A stretch of DNA of 64,000 bases. It comes from JAFGSI01 sp041287425 (GTDB taxonomy: Bacteria > Chloroflexota > Anaerolineae > Anaerolineales > Villigracilaceae). The DNA lies in the NCBI GenBank assembly GCA_041287425.1, contig JBEULG010000040.1, positions 67,583-131,582 of the forward strand. The letters are read 5' to 3'. A program made the position numbers and the translations under genes. Below, piece by piece: positions 10,301 to 18,073 of the stretch. Below the pieces are notes generated by a model. That model searched no databases, was not told where the DNA came from, and saw only the letters and a program-made list of their open reading frames with translations. The first letter of the stretch is position 1. Every line of letters starts with the position of its first letter.

Positions 10301-10359
10301 TGGATGGCAAATCCCACCTGCGCCAGATGCTGGTCAAGCGGGCGCTGTTGCTGGAGTGA
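7303..10359 (+). CDS. STAND-type ATPase with TPR tail (copy 1)
   Basis: One thousand and eighteen residues, ribosome site GAGGAGG. Order: LVGRQKELE lead-in (15-23), Walker A GPGGIGKT (44-51), Walker B VVILLD (150-155), sensor-like NVILVAAGR (188-196), the LSGGRPILLALAADY motif typical of STAND NTPases, a winged-helix-like region, then a long helical half with clear TPR pairs (for example MATVHNDLGYMLMLMGEASDAQ and ASLNTLGIIDTYEGRYNEAI). Such proteins act as nucleotide-dependent switches whose repeats sense a ligand. No death, nuclease, TIR or protease effector domain is fused, so any effector would have to be supplied in trans. It is related in design to the gene at 10470. Confidence 0.85.
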   Translation: MITETLTGAFATTELVGRQKELETILGRIQDTANSRPCIIFLEGPGGIGKTRLLTEIIRRCKYLPGVKVSDPLIDAYHLRVHTPIEFMQDAYQSLTPLGSSFREYEKHARVLRNIRLSGEAVQVEEQVRAVQDAFVQGLKPFVQDTKQRVVILLDTLERFAYGADIPDVPDKAETWTWLVGQLKELPNVILVAAGRSEARPLLDGLDASVEVLPISLNTFSLEEAREYFQAAAATARHNSAAHTAKLLESLKPQEIEQAHELSGGRPILLALAADYVANGYPLQTLFDEARAAKDKTPQECFKDKILGRLLSLESLGQILRFMALAPKGVDAELLRILLDLPYSRIEQAEARLREIEKFSFVKHRSDPRHQTITYFLHDEIYDMLKAAAFSAPFAATTGRDEKNEIYKKIIDYYEERFKIVRRELGDEYTQIQAVGEKTVDWDEMEALLAQRSETLLALLYYRLRQDPPKGYRRWLRYDHEAVIGGDLEFALQLQLELSAYLRELADGREARDAAWDDDLVHWSLRLTSVKRAWARGENAKVLEEVQKIEEAFPNDVGDVLKKAMLVVWKAYALAFTQPQATPQEITHSIEALEALTQEKDEIRSWLAKMFLAFAYRVRAYALWTQERGDNAIADYRRAAVLLRDVDLKIEMATVHNDLGYMLMLMGEASDAQSLVKNALELRGEMGLGAQVAASLNTLGIIDTYEGRYNEAIENSTKSLNLARAVRNKRRIGLALLAVAESTHRQCLEQPEVDVNTRLDTLNRVFEMANEALAIFEESGETLRQVEALIEMGCARRDAVKLVNESKTSFYGTEKFLREGRQILERAAEVAGKLGEPSRVHPRQVDALVNLAWLGFYAGDTGNDFGSRAEQDAKRLLESYELPEGKSEPEIRDKPDYQPLLSAQLGKLYVLKGHRFYDEHREELVRRIKTEEDRRIVEKACDELAGYYFLALEHNAFYGVESRGLRLAKQQVFDRLKALRTENLQVFEEGLREWEKRHNLDGKSHLRQMLVKRALLLE

Positions 10360-10394
10360 ATAGACGGGCAAGTGGAGCGATATTCGCAATCTCA

Positions 10395-10431
10395 CGGGAA
10401 GCACGGCAACTTGTGCAGGCTGTGCTTCCCG
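10395..10431 (+). repeat. Intercistronic hairpin between the two STAND genes
   Basis: CGGGAAGCAC (10395-10404) and GTGCTTCCCG (10422-10431) are perfect 10-bp arms around a 17-nt loop. There is no following T-tract, so it is more likely a processing or stability hairpin, or a weak attenuator, than a strong terminator. Confidence 0.5.
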
Positions 10432-10469
10432 CTCGATACCATGAATTTCTCGTATGAAAGGGTAGGTGC

Positions 10470-13400
10470 ATGGTAGGCCCTGATTTTTCCAACAACCTTT
10501 TGACGCAGGCGTTTGCAGAGCATCTGGTTGACGAAGTCTTCCGCCTGGGGCGTGAGTGGATACCCAAAGGTGTCAGTGAGGTCAAGAAGCGCTGGCCAAA
10601 ACGTGTTCCAGACTTTCCCGATAAACAAGGACTTCAGGTTCGGCGGGTGGGAGTAGTAAATCGGGAACGGGAACTGCGGGCGATACGGGCGGCGCTCGCC
10701 GATACAACTCGCTCTCATGTTCTGTATTTCTATGGGCCGGGAGGAATGGGGAAAACCCGCTTGCTCGAAGAGACACCGCGCCTGATTAAGTCTATTCACC
10801 TTTTCTCCCCCTTACGCTGGGCAAGGATAATAGACTTGTATCACGCCGAGTATCACAGCATTCCTGCTGTGCAGATGGCAATTGTCAACGCCCTGGACCC
10901 GCAGGAGCGCTTTTTCGGGGAGTACCGCCAGGTGCGTCAGCAGTTCGAGCATCATAAGGCGGTTGGTTTGAGAGAGGAATTGAAATCCGATCTTGACCGC
11001 CTCGATGCGGCTTTTCGGGAGGGGTATTGGGAACTTGCGCGCACCTGTCGGCCGGTACTGGCCTTCGATACCTTCGAAAAGGTGAATGAGGAGCCAGATT
11101 TAATCCAAAGGCTGGGCGGCGGGCAGCCATTCTCTCTGGAAAAATGGCTGGTGGATTTCTGGCAGACTGCCCCAAACTCGGTCTTCCTTGTGGCAAGCAG
11201 GCTGCCGGTTCCGATTTCACTTCAGAGGGCGCATAATCCAGGCAATGCGGTCGAGAAGATTGACGTGGGAGGATTTACGCGGACAGACAGCCTCAGATTG
11301 CTGGCAGCGTTTCTTCGGAATCAAGCCAAACCCATGCAGGCTTTGCTGAAAAATGCAGATGTATTATGGCAAGCGGCGCAAGGTTCGCCGGTTTGGCTGG
11401 CGCTGGCGGTTGAATTGTTGGCCCGCAGCGGGCCTTTGCTGGCGCAGATGCAGAATGGCGAAGATGGCGTGAGCGAAAGCCATCTTGTCAGCGCTTTCTT
11501 CGATTACGAAAATTCTGAAAACCGGCCGGTTTTCCTGCTGGCGCTGGCGCGCAAAGGACTGACCGCCGACCTGCTTCACTATCTTGAACCTCCCTGGACT
11601 TTGGAGGAATGCAAGCGAAGGTTAGATTCTCTGCGCGAACTGAGCCTGGTCAAAACCCGCCCGGGCAAAGCGGAACTCTTCCTGCACGATGCTCTGTATG
11701 AACTCTTCGACGAGTATATTCCCCAGAGTCTGGAACTGAGACCCTGGTACAAGACTTTTATGGAGTATTACCAGCAGCAGCAGGCGGCCTGTCAGTCCGA
11801 CCGCGCTGCCTGGGGGGATGCGGCGGTGAAACTGCTTTATTACGCCTTGCAATACGACCCTTGCCGGGCTTTTTATGAGCATTATATCCGTTGGAGCGAA
11901 GCAGCCATTGCAGGGTATGAAATTGACCTGGATATGCAGTTGCGGGATGAACTTCTGCTTTTTCTGCGCTCGAAGGAAAAACGCAGTGGCGTCCAGCCCC
12001 CTAACCTGGACGGCGCCATTGTCAACCTGGATAGCGCTGTTCGTTGGGTGAAACGTTATCGAATTCAGGCTGCCCATCAGAAAGCGGCTGAACTTGCGGA
12101 GAGTCTTCTCTCGTTGAGCCCCAACCCTTATTGTGACTGGGTAAAGGTTCGGCCGGAAACTCTTCTCAGCATATCTACTGTGGACCGTGAGCAGATTCGG
12201 GCGCTCCTCACTAAAGCCGATGATTTGTTCTGGGGCCATTTGTTGACCTATTATGGAGATGTGCTGATTTATCTGGTGGGAACGCCGGAAGAGCGGATTT
12301 CCTTCTTTTTGGATCAAGCAAGGGAGCATTTGCAGCGGAGCACGCCGCCCCCCTCCCTGACCTGGCTGCAGGAGCGCTTGCTGGGACGCGTCTATGACCG
12401 CTTTGGTTATCTAACGCGTACTTACGGCCATTATGGAAAGGCCGTGGAATGTTACCGACAAGCACTTCCATATCTCGAAAAGTCCGAATCACTGGAGGAA
12501 CTCGCCACCACGCTGAACAATCTGGCTTTTGTGCTGGCTTTTCTTGGGGAGACCGAAAAGGCCAAAGAATACGCCGATAAAGCCATCGAGCATCGGCAGC
12601 GACTTGGCCAGCGCTTCCCCTTGGGGTTGAGTTATAACACGCGAGGGCTGATTTATGCTTCGGAAAACCATGAGCGGGCCGTTCGGGAATGCCGGCGGGC
12701 GCTGGCTATTTTTGAGGAGATTAATGCCCCGCGTGGCATTGGTCTGGCATGTAATGCTCTCGGTTATATTCTGCGCAAACAGGGACAGGGAAAAGTTGAA
12801 AAAGGGGATTGCGCTGGCGGAGAAAAGTGCTTCCAGGAGGCAAAGAAGTTTTTGGAACGCAGCATCGAGATTTTTTCGAAACAGGTCGCCGAGCCAATTC
12901 GATTGTGGGAAGCGTACAACGAATTGGGCAGTCTTTATTATGACTGGGGATGCTCTTCCTCCTATCAGGAGGATAAAAAGGCGAACCTGAACAAGGCTGT
13001 GGAACAACATCTTCTGTCTCTAGACGCCTTCAAGGAGAATAAGCCGCCTTTTCAGGAGGCAGATACCTGTGAGGATTTGGCAAAAACCTGCGCCATGTTG
13101 GGAAAGATGGAAGAGGCGGCAGCCTGGCTGGATAAAAGCCGTTCATTGGTGCCTGATGAATACGATTTTACAAAGCAGGGACATGCCCAATTTCCTCCTG
13201 CTGGAGAAGGACATTGGTTAAGTATGGGGAAGATTTGGCTGCGGAAAGGCGCTTGGGCGCTGAACACCGCGAATGACGCTCGAACTACAGAAAATCTTCG
13301 AGAGGGTGTTCAACACCTGATGTTCTCGGCAGCCTGTTTTTACCAGTTCTGGCCCTCGGCCCAGACCCACAACCAGTGGCTCGAAGAGATTGTCCTCTAC

Positions 13401-13547
13401 ATTCGGCTTGCCGGGTTGACTTTCCAAGAATTACAAGAAATGGCTTCTGGATTGGAAAATAGATACGGACTGAATCTAGAAACTTTAGATGAAGACGCTG
13501 GCTGCAGCCTGAAAACGGCGAGGCATGTGAAGGCAACAAAAGCGTAG
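10470..13547 (+). CDS. STAND-type ATPase with TPR tail (copy 2)
   Basis: One thousand and twenty-five residues. It has a ~60-residue N-terminal extension absent from the 7303 gene, then VVNRERELRAI (62-72), Walker A GPGGMGKT (89-96), a Walker B-like PVLAFDTFEK near 190, winged-helix-like segments, and TPR pairs in the C-terminal half (LATTLNNLAFVLAFLGETEK, GIGLACNALGYILRKQGQ). The architecture matches the preceding STAND gene but sequence similarity by eye is limited to motifs, so this is an old paralogue or a different subfamily. It is separated from copy 1 by 110 nt containing a 10-bp hairpin. The N-terminal extension would be the place for an adaptor or effector contact; I cannot assign it. 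Confidence 0.85.
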   Translation: MVGPDFSNNLLTQAFAEHLVDEVFRLGREWIPKGVSEVKKRWPKRVPDFPDKQGLQVRRVGVVNRERELRAIRAALADTTRSHVLYFYGPGGMGKTRLLEETPRLIKSIHLFSPLRWARIIDLYHAEYHSIPAVQMAIVNALDPQERFFGEYRQVRQQFEHHKAVGLREELKSDLDRLDAAFREGYWELARTCRPVLAFDTFEKVNEEPDLIQRLGGGQPFSLEKWLVDFWQTAPNSVFLVASRLPVPISLQRAHNPGNAVEKIDVGGFTRTDSLRLLAAFLRNQAKPMQALLKNADVLWQAAQGSPVWLALAVELLARSGPLLAQMQNGEDGVSESHLVSAFFDYENSENRPVFLLALARKGLTADLLHYLEPPWTLEECKRRLDSLRELSLVKTRPGKAELFLHDALYELFDEYIPQSLELRPWYKTFMEYYQQQQAACQSDRAAWGDAAVKLLYYALQYDPCRAFYEHYIRWSEAAIAGYEIDLDMQLRDELLLFLRSKEKRSGVQPPNLDGAIVNLDSAVRWVKRYRIQAAHQKAAELAESLLSLSPNPYCDWVKVRPETLLSISTVDREQIRALLTKADDLFWGHLLTYYGDVLIYLVGTPEERISFFLDQAREHLQRSTPPPSLTWLQERLLGRVYDRFGYLTRTYGHYGKAVECYRQALPYLEKSESLEELATTLNNLAFVLAFLGETEKAKEYADKAIEHRQRLGQRFPLGLSYNTRGLIYASENHERAVRECRRALAIFEEINAPRGIGLACNALGYILRKQGQGKVEKGDCAGGEKCFQEAKKFLERSIEIFSKQVAEPIRLWEAYNELGSLYYDWGCSSSYQEDKKANLNKAVEQHLLSLDAFKENKPPFQEADTCEDLAKTCAMLGKMEEAAAWLDKSRSLVPDEYDFTKQGHAQFPPAGEGHWLSMGKIWLRKGAWALNTANDARTTENLREGVQHLMFSAACFYQFWPSAQTHNQWLEEIVLYIRLAGLTFQELQEMASGLENRYGLNLETLDEDAGCSLKTARHVKATKA

Positions 13548-13553
13548 CAAAAC

Positions 13554-13588
13554 AGGAAAGTTTAAGGGCTTTTTATAGACACTTTCCT
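13554..13588 (+). terminator. Weak hairpin at the end of the ATPase operon
   Basis: AGGAAAGT (13554-13561) pairs with ACTTTCCT (13581-13588) over a long loop, a few nucleotides after the stop. The T-tract is poor, so termination is only plausible. The rest of the gap to 13790 holds the -10 box of the next gene. Confidence 0.35.
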
Positions 13589-13752
13589 CTTGTGGTTTGC
13601 AAGACTAGTGCTTTATTCCGTGTGAAGCAATTTCTATACTATGCAGGGGGAACAAAACGGCATTTTTAGGAAAAACACCTTTCTATTCGAAAGACTCAGT
13701 TTGTTCAACAAGTTCATGGGGGATAGTTCCCTTTTCCACTTGACAGCCGTTG

Positions 13753-13758
13753 TATAAT
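13753..13758 (+). promoter_or_regulatory. Consensus -10 box for the radical SAM gene
   Basis: TATAAT at 13753-13758 lies 32 nt before the start codon. A perfect TTGACA at 13740-13745 is only 7 nt upstream, far too close to act as its -35. The properly spaced -35 position is poor, suggesting an activator-dependent promoter or an overlapping regulatory site. Confidence 0.5.
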
Positions 13759-13790
13759 ATTAATTGGCTTCGTTGTCGAAAGGGAGACAT

Positions 13791-15383
13791 ATGCTTACAC
13801 CACATCCTACTGATGATGGGGAAAGCGACTGTGCTTGTACGGGGGAGTTGTTGATCCCATCTCATTGTCCCGATGAACATGAGGACAATTGTGCTTGTGC
13901 AGCGGAAATCTTACGCCCCGCTGCGGCGTTTGGCGGCGAGGACGATTGCGCCTGCATAGCCGACAGCCTCCAGACGGGCTGGCGGCCGGCGCCCGATACG
14001 TTCATTCAACCGCTGAACGAGGAGAAATTTCTCCTGGCCAACCCGGCGCACCCGGGGAGTGTGCTGGTGCTCGACCGGCGCGAGATGGCGCTCTTTTCGG
14101 CGCTCCTGGCGCCGCGGCCGAATGACGACTGCGCGCCCGCCCTGCAAACGACTGACTGTGCCCCGCCGTTTTCGTCCGAACAGGCCCGCAGCCTGGCCCG
14201 TCACTGGCTGCGCCGCGGCCTGCTGACCCGCGCCGAGGACCACTGCGCCTGCGCCTCCACCGACCCCACCTGCCGCAGCGTCCAGCCTGTCGGCCTGACC
14301 GCCTGGCTGCATCTCACCGACCGCTGCAATCTGCGCTGCGATTACTGCTACCTGCCGCACAAGCGCGACGATATGTCGCTTGCCACCGGCCAGGCGGCCA
14401 TCGAGGCCACCTTCCGCTCGGCGCTGGCCAACGGTTTCGAGCAGGTGAAGTTCAAGTACGCTGGCGGCGAGCCACTGCTGCGTTTCCCGTTGATTGTGGA
14501 GTTGCACCAGCACGCCCAGTCGCTGGCGGAACGGCACGGGCTTGCTCTCGAAGGTGTCGTCCTGAGCAACGGGACGCTCCTGACCCCCGAAATGGCTCAG
14601 ACCCTGTCTGCCATCGATCTGCGCCTGATGATTTCGCTCGACGGCCTCGGCGCTTATCACGACGCCCATCGCCGCTACGCAGGCGGACGCGGCTCCTTCG
14701 CCGATGTGGCCGACGCGGTGGACCTGGCCCTCGCCCACGGCCTGGCGCCCAGCATCTCGGTCACCGTCAGCAGCCGCACGGCGGAGGGATTGCCCGAAGT
14801 CATGGCCTGGATTCTGGAGCGTGACCTGCCCTTCAGCCTGAACTTCTACCGCGAGAACCCGCTCTCGGCCTCCCACGCCGACCTGCGCCTGGACGAGGAG
14901 AAAATCATCGCCGGGATGCTGGCGGCCTTCAAGGTAATTGAAAACAATCTGCCGCGCCGGCCCTTCCTGGGCGGCATCATTGACCGCGCCAACCTGTCCA
15001 TCTCGCACGTGCATACCTGCGGCGTGGGGCAAAACTACCTGGTCTTCGACCCGTATGGCCGGGTGGCCAAATGCCAAATGCATCTCGGTCGGCCTCTCAC
15101 CGACGCCGCGGCCGCCGACCCGCTCGCCCTCCTTCGCGCCGACCGGTTGGGGGTCCAGAATGTTTCGGTAGAGGAGAAGGAAGGCTGCCGCGAGTGTCGC
15201 TGGCGCTACTGGTGCGCTGGTGGCTGTCCGCTGGAGGCGTTCCGGGCGACGGGGCGGTATGATGTCAAATCCCCCAATTGCCACATCTATCAGGCGCTCT
15301 TCCCCGAAGCCCTGCGCCTGGAGGGCTTACGCCTGCTCAAATACCAGGATGACCCGGCAGTGGTGGAGAAAATTGTGGTGTAA
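13791..15383 (+). CDS. Radical SAM/SPASM maturase with built-in Cys-Ala-Cys repeats
   Basis: Five hundred and thirty residues from the ATG at 13791 (AAAGGGAG ribosome site). The radical SAM motif is C179-x3-C183-x2-C186. The C-terminus has all seven SPASM cysteines: C410-x12-G-x4-C428, C466-x2-C469-x5-C475-x3-C479 and C497, binding two auxiliary Fe-S clusters. Before the barrel, residues 77-150 resemble a PqqD-like peptide-recognition fold. The unusual part is a repeat of acidic residue(s)-Cys-Ala-Cys at 14-16, 34-36, 53-55 and 152-154, plus Cys-Ala-Pro at 114-116 and 123-125. SPASM enzymes usually modify peptides or protein subunits. Here repeats that look like substrate cores are in the enzyme itself, suggesting cis modification or an extra metal site. 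No separate precursor peptide was found next to it. Confidence 0.85.
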   Translation: MLTPHPTDDGESDCACTGELLIPSHCPDEHEDNCACAAEILRPAAAFGGEDDCACIADSLQTGWRPAPDTFIQPLNEEKFLLANPAHPGSVLVLDRREMALFSALLAPRPNDDCAPALQTTDCAPPFSSEQARSLARHWLRRGLLTRAEDHCACASTDPTCRSVQPVGLTAWLHLTDRCNLRCDYCYLPHKRDDMSLATGQAAIEATFRSALANGFEQVKFKYAGGEPLLRFPLIVELHQHAQSLAERHGLALEGVVLSNGTLLTPEMAQTLSAIDLRLMISLDGLGAYHDAHRRYAGGRGSFADVADAVDLALAHGLAPSISVTVSSRTAEGLPEVMAWILERDLPFSLNFYRENPLSASHADLRLDEEKIIAGMLAAFKVIENNLPRRPFLGGIIDRANLSISHVHTCGVGQNYLVFDPYGRVAKCQMHLGRPLTDAAAADPLALLRADRLGVQNVSVEEKEGCRECRWRYWCAGGCPLEAFRATGRYDVKSPNCHIYQALFPEALRLEGLRLLKYQDDPAVVEKIVV

Positions 15384-15427
15384 AAACCGTCCAGGCGGCC
15401 AAGCAGCCTCCCCTGGCTGTTCCTTCT

Positions 15428-15463
15428 CCCTCGGCTCGCTTCGCAGAAGCCGAGGGTTTCTTT
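15428..15463 (+). terminator. Intrinsic terminator after the radical SAM gene
   Basis: CCCTCGGCT (15428-15436) and AGCCGAGGG (15448-15456) form a perfect 9-bp stem followed by TTTCTTT. It isolates the radical SAM gene from the dehydrogenase that follows. Confidence 0.85.
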
Positions 15464-15500
15464 GCGATATAATCTGCCCATCTCGTCCAAGGAGTTTTCC

Positions 15501-16391
15501 ATGCTGACGGTCGGTTACATTGGTCTGGGGCTGATGGGCAAGTCCATCGCCCGTAACATCCTCAAGGCTGGTTTTCCGCTTGTCGTCCACAACCGCAGCC
15601 GGGCGGCGGTGGATGAACTCGTTGCGGAGGGCGCCCGCGCCGCCTTCTCGCCCGCCGAGGTTGCCCGCCAGGTGGAAGTCGTCTTCACCAACTTGCCCGA
15701 TACGCCTGACGTGGAGGCGGTCGTCCTGGGCGTGGACGGAATTCTCGCCGGCGCCCATCCCGGCCTCATCTGGGTGGACAATTCCACTATCAAGCCCGCC
15801 GCCGCGCGGACCCTCAGCCTGCGTCTGGCCGAGCACGGCGTGCTCAGCCTCGACGCGCCCGTCTCCGGCGGCGACATCGGCGCCCGCGACGCGACTCTGG
15901 CCATCATGGTCGGCGGCCCGGCCGAGGCGCTCGAAAAAGTCATGCCCGTCTTCCGCGCCATGGGCCGGACGGTCACGCACGTCGGCCAGGCCGGGGCCGG
16001 GCAGGTGGCCAAAGCCGCCAACCAAATCATGGTCGCGGCGCAGATGGTAGCGATGGGCGAACTGCTCATCTTCGCCCAGAAGGCGGGCGTGGACCCGGCC
16101 AAGGTGGTGGAGGCCATCCGGGGCGGCGCAGCGCAGTGTTGGACGCTGGATGTCAAGCCGCCGCGCCTTTTCGCTGGCAACCGGCAGCCGGGCTTCAAGG
16201 CTTCCATGCAGGCCAAAGACTTGAACATCATCCTCGAAACCGCCCGCGAATACGGCATCCCGCTCCCCTCCGCTGCCCTGGACGCGCAACTCTACAACGC
16301 CATGCTCCAGAACGGCATGGGCGACCTGGATAACTCGGCGGTGATCGGAGTGATCGAGCAACTGGCAGGCGAGGCATTGAAAATCGCTTAA
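15501..16391 (+). CDS. NAD(P)-dependent beta-hydroxyacid dehydrogenase (3-hydroxyisobutyrate dehydrogenase / tartronate semialdehyde reductase family)
   Basis: Two hundred and ninety-six residues from the ATG at 15501, behind AAGGAG. The N-terminus is a Rossmann fold (GYIGLGLMGKSIARNILKAG). The family substrate motif DAPVSGGDIGARDATLAIM follows, with the catalytic-lysine region GQVAKAANQ. Length is standard. Members reduce or oxidise small beta-hydroxyacids such as tartronate semialdehyde or 3-hydroxyisobutyrate; the sequence alone does not fix the substrate. A glyoxylate reductase and a glycerate 2-kinase lie at 57-59 kb, so a role in glycerate metabolism is attractive but inferred. Confidence 0.85.
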   Translation: MLTVGYIGLGLMGKSIARNILKAGFPLVVHNRSRAAVDELVAEGARAAFSPAEVARQVEVVFTNLPDTPDVEAVVLGVDGILAGAHPGLIWVDNSTIKPAAARTLSLRLAEHGVLSLDAPVSGGDIGARDATLAIMVGGPAEALEKVMPVFRAMGRTVTHVGQAGAGQVAKAANQIMVAAQMVAMGELLIFAQKAGVDPAKVVEAIRGGAAQCWTLDVKPPRLFAGNRQPGFKASMQAKDLNIILETAREYGIPLPSAALDAQLYNAMLQNGMGDLDNSAVIGVIEQLAGEALKIA

Positions 16392-16450
16392 CACGAAGGG
16401 CCCAAAGTTTCCGAACAGGAAATTCGGAAATCTTCGTGCCCCTTTGTGTT
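16390..16450 (+). repeat. Long two-tier inverted repeat between dehydrogenase and YitT gene
   Basis: AACACGAAGGG near 16390 pairs with CCCTTTGTGTT ending at 16450 (one G-U), and TTTCCGAA (about 16408-16415) pairs with TTCGGAAA (about 16423-16430). There is no T-tract. It ends just before the next start codon and could be a terminator or leader structure. Confidence 0.5.
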
Positions 16451-16466
16451 GAGAAAGTCCTTCCGA

Positions 16467-17342
16467 ATGAAACGAATCAAGAAACTCTGGCCCTCCATTC
16501 GCGATTACGCCATCATTGCCCTGGGCACGTTGATTCAGGCCGTTGGCCTGCGGCTCTTCCTGGTGCCGGCCCAATTGGCCTCCGGCGGCATCAGCGGCAT
16601 TGCCCAGTTGATTCATCACTACACCGCCTGGCCCATCGGCTTGATGGTTTTCCTCGGCAATGTACCGCTCTTTCTGCTTGGCTGGCGCTACCTGGGCGGA
16701 CGGCGTTTCGCCCTGCGCACCGCCGTCGCCGTGGCGACGTACTCGGTCTTTGCCGACCTGCTGATGCTGCTGCCCTTCTTCCCCCGGCACGGCATCACCG
16801 ATGACATCCTGCTCAACGCGCTCTACGGGGCGGTGATCAGCGGCGTCGGGTATGGACTGGTCTATCGGGCGCAGGGAACAAGCGGCGGGTCGGACGTGCT
16901 GGCGCGCATCCTCAACCACTGGCGCGGCGTCCCGATGACGCAGAGTTACCTGATGACCGATTCCCTGGTCGTTCTGGCGGCCGGCCTGGTCTTCGGCTGG
17001 AAGGAGGCGCTCTACGCCGTCATCGTTCTCTATGTCAGCGGCCTGGTGGCAGACGCCGTCCTCGAAGGCGGCGGGACGGTTCGCACGGCCATCATCGTCA
17101 CCGACCGGATGGAGGCAATCGCCGACCGCATCCTGCACGAGATGGAGCGCGGCGTGACCATCCTGCATGGGACGGGCGGATACACGCTGGCCTCGCGGCC
17201 GGTGCTTTACTGCGTGGTCAGCCGCTCCGAGGTCCAGCAGTTGAAGACCATCGTCCACGAAAGCGATCCGAAGGCCTTTTTGGTGATTGGGACGGCGCAC
17301 GAAGTTCTGGGGGAGGGGTTCAAGCCGTTCAAGAAGGTTTGA
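16467..17342 (+). CDS. YitT family membrane protein
   Basis: Two hundred and ninety-one residues from the ATG at 16467; a GTG at 16446 is in frame but lies in the inverted repeat. Five to six hydrophobic helices fill the first ~200 residues, starting with LGTLIQAVGLRLFLVPAQLA and containing the family signature ASGGISGIAQL and GTSGGSDVLARIL. A soluble C-terminal domain (about 205-285, DUF2179-type) with IIVTDRMEAIADRI and GVTILHGTGGYT follows. Length fits the family. The transported or sensed molecule is not known for this family. Confidence 0.85.
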   Translation: MKRIKKLWPSIRDYAIIALGTLIQAVGLRLFLVPAQLASGGISGIAQLIHHYTAWPIGLMVFLGNVPLFLLGWRYLGGRRFALRTAVAVATYSVFADLLMLLPFFPRHGITDDILLNALYGAVISGVGYGLVYRAQGTSGGSDVLARILNHWRGVPMTQSYLMTDSLVVLAAGLVFGWKEALYAVIVLYVSGLVADAVLEGGGTVRTAIIVTDRMEAIADRILHEMERGVTILHGTGGYTLASRPVLYCVVSRSEVQQLKTIVHESDPKAFLVIGTAHEVLGEGFKPFKKV

Positions 17343-17380
17343 GCATCGGGCGGGCGAATCGTTGCCTCCGCATTTCGCCG

Positions 17381-18073
17381 TCAGCCTCTTGCGAATTGCA
17401 ACAACATGCCGGCCGCCAGGGCAAACTGGCCCAGGTGGTAGGCCACCATGTTGAACAGCCGTCCGTTCCGGATGGGCCGGACGAATTTGTTCCAGGCCAG
17501 CAGCAAATCAGACAGATAGAACAGGATTGCCCCCAGGCTCACCAGTCCGGCTGCCCCGGCCGACCAGTCGGGGCGGTACAACGTCAGCAACGCCGAGAGA
17601 AGCATCACGGTGATGACGAAGCCATACAGCACCACTGGTCTCACCAGGCGGCCCAGTCCCTTCGCGCGTAGCCCGGCCACAATGCGCTGCAGGGCGCGGC
17701 GGGCGGTCAGGGCCAGGACAAGCGCCAGCGTGAACATCCAGAACGGCGAAACTTCCCCCAGCGGAATATTCAGCCCGGCGATATAGGCCAGGTGGGCCAG
17801 CAAGAAGGCGGCCAGCCCCGGCAGGAACCAGCGCTCCGAGAAACGGACGAACGAGACCAGCAAGAAGATATCCCCCAGCAGGGAAAAGAAGAGGCCCAGC
17901 CCAAAGCAAGCCAGCGGCAGCGCCTGCCATCCGCCCGCCGCGCCCACCACCCCCAGCAGGAGAATCATCGTCGCCGGTTTGGCAGCCAGTTCGATGCGCT
18001 TCCAGCCGCGATAGACCGCCGCCCAGTCGAGCGCAGCCGTCAGGAAGGTCAGCGCCGCCAGCGCAATCGTCAT
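17381..18073 (-). CDS. YhhN/TMEM86 family protein (lysoplasmalogenase-like)
   Basis: Two hundred and thirty residues with about seven to eight hydrophobic helices. The conserved YhhN features are visible: RIELAAKPATMILLLGVV near the N-terminus and GLFFSLLGDIFLL with its conserved Asp. Characterised members are membrane lysoplasmalogenases that hydrolyse the vinyl-ether of lysoplasmalogens; activity here is inferred. Its start overlaps the era stop (18070-18073), so it is the last gene of a dtxR-era-yhhN transcript. Confidence 0.8.
   Translation of the reverse strand: MTIALAALTFLTAALDWAAVYRGWKRIELAAKPATMILLLGVVGAAGGWQALPLACFGLGLFFSLLGDIFLLVSFVRFSERWFLPGLAAFLLAHLAYIAGLNIPLGEVSPFWMFTLALVLALTARRALQRIVAGLRAKGLGRLVRPVVLYGFVITVMLLSALLTLYRPDWSAGAAGLVSLGAILFYLSDLLLAWNKFVRPIRNGRLFNMVAYHLGQFALAAGMLLQFARG

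Noticed and set aside
13641..13757. A 38-codon plus-strand frame just before the radical SAM gene, considered as a precursor peptide.
   Set aside because: No ribosome site, no cysteines, and it overlaps the -10 box of the radical SAM gene.
13740..13758. TTGACA plus TATAAT read as one promoter.
   Set aside because: The spacer is 7 bp, not 16-18; only the -10 is kept.
13911..15284. Long minus-strand open frame opposite the radical SAM gene.
   Set aside because: Low-complexity Gly/Arg/Gln-rich translation typical of the antisense of a GC-rich gene; the plus strand has all rSAM/SPASM motifs.
15327..17300. A 657-codon minus-strand open frame.
   Set aside because: It runs antisense through two clearly recognisable genes and a terminator; its composition is a GC-skew artefact.
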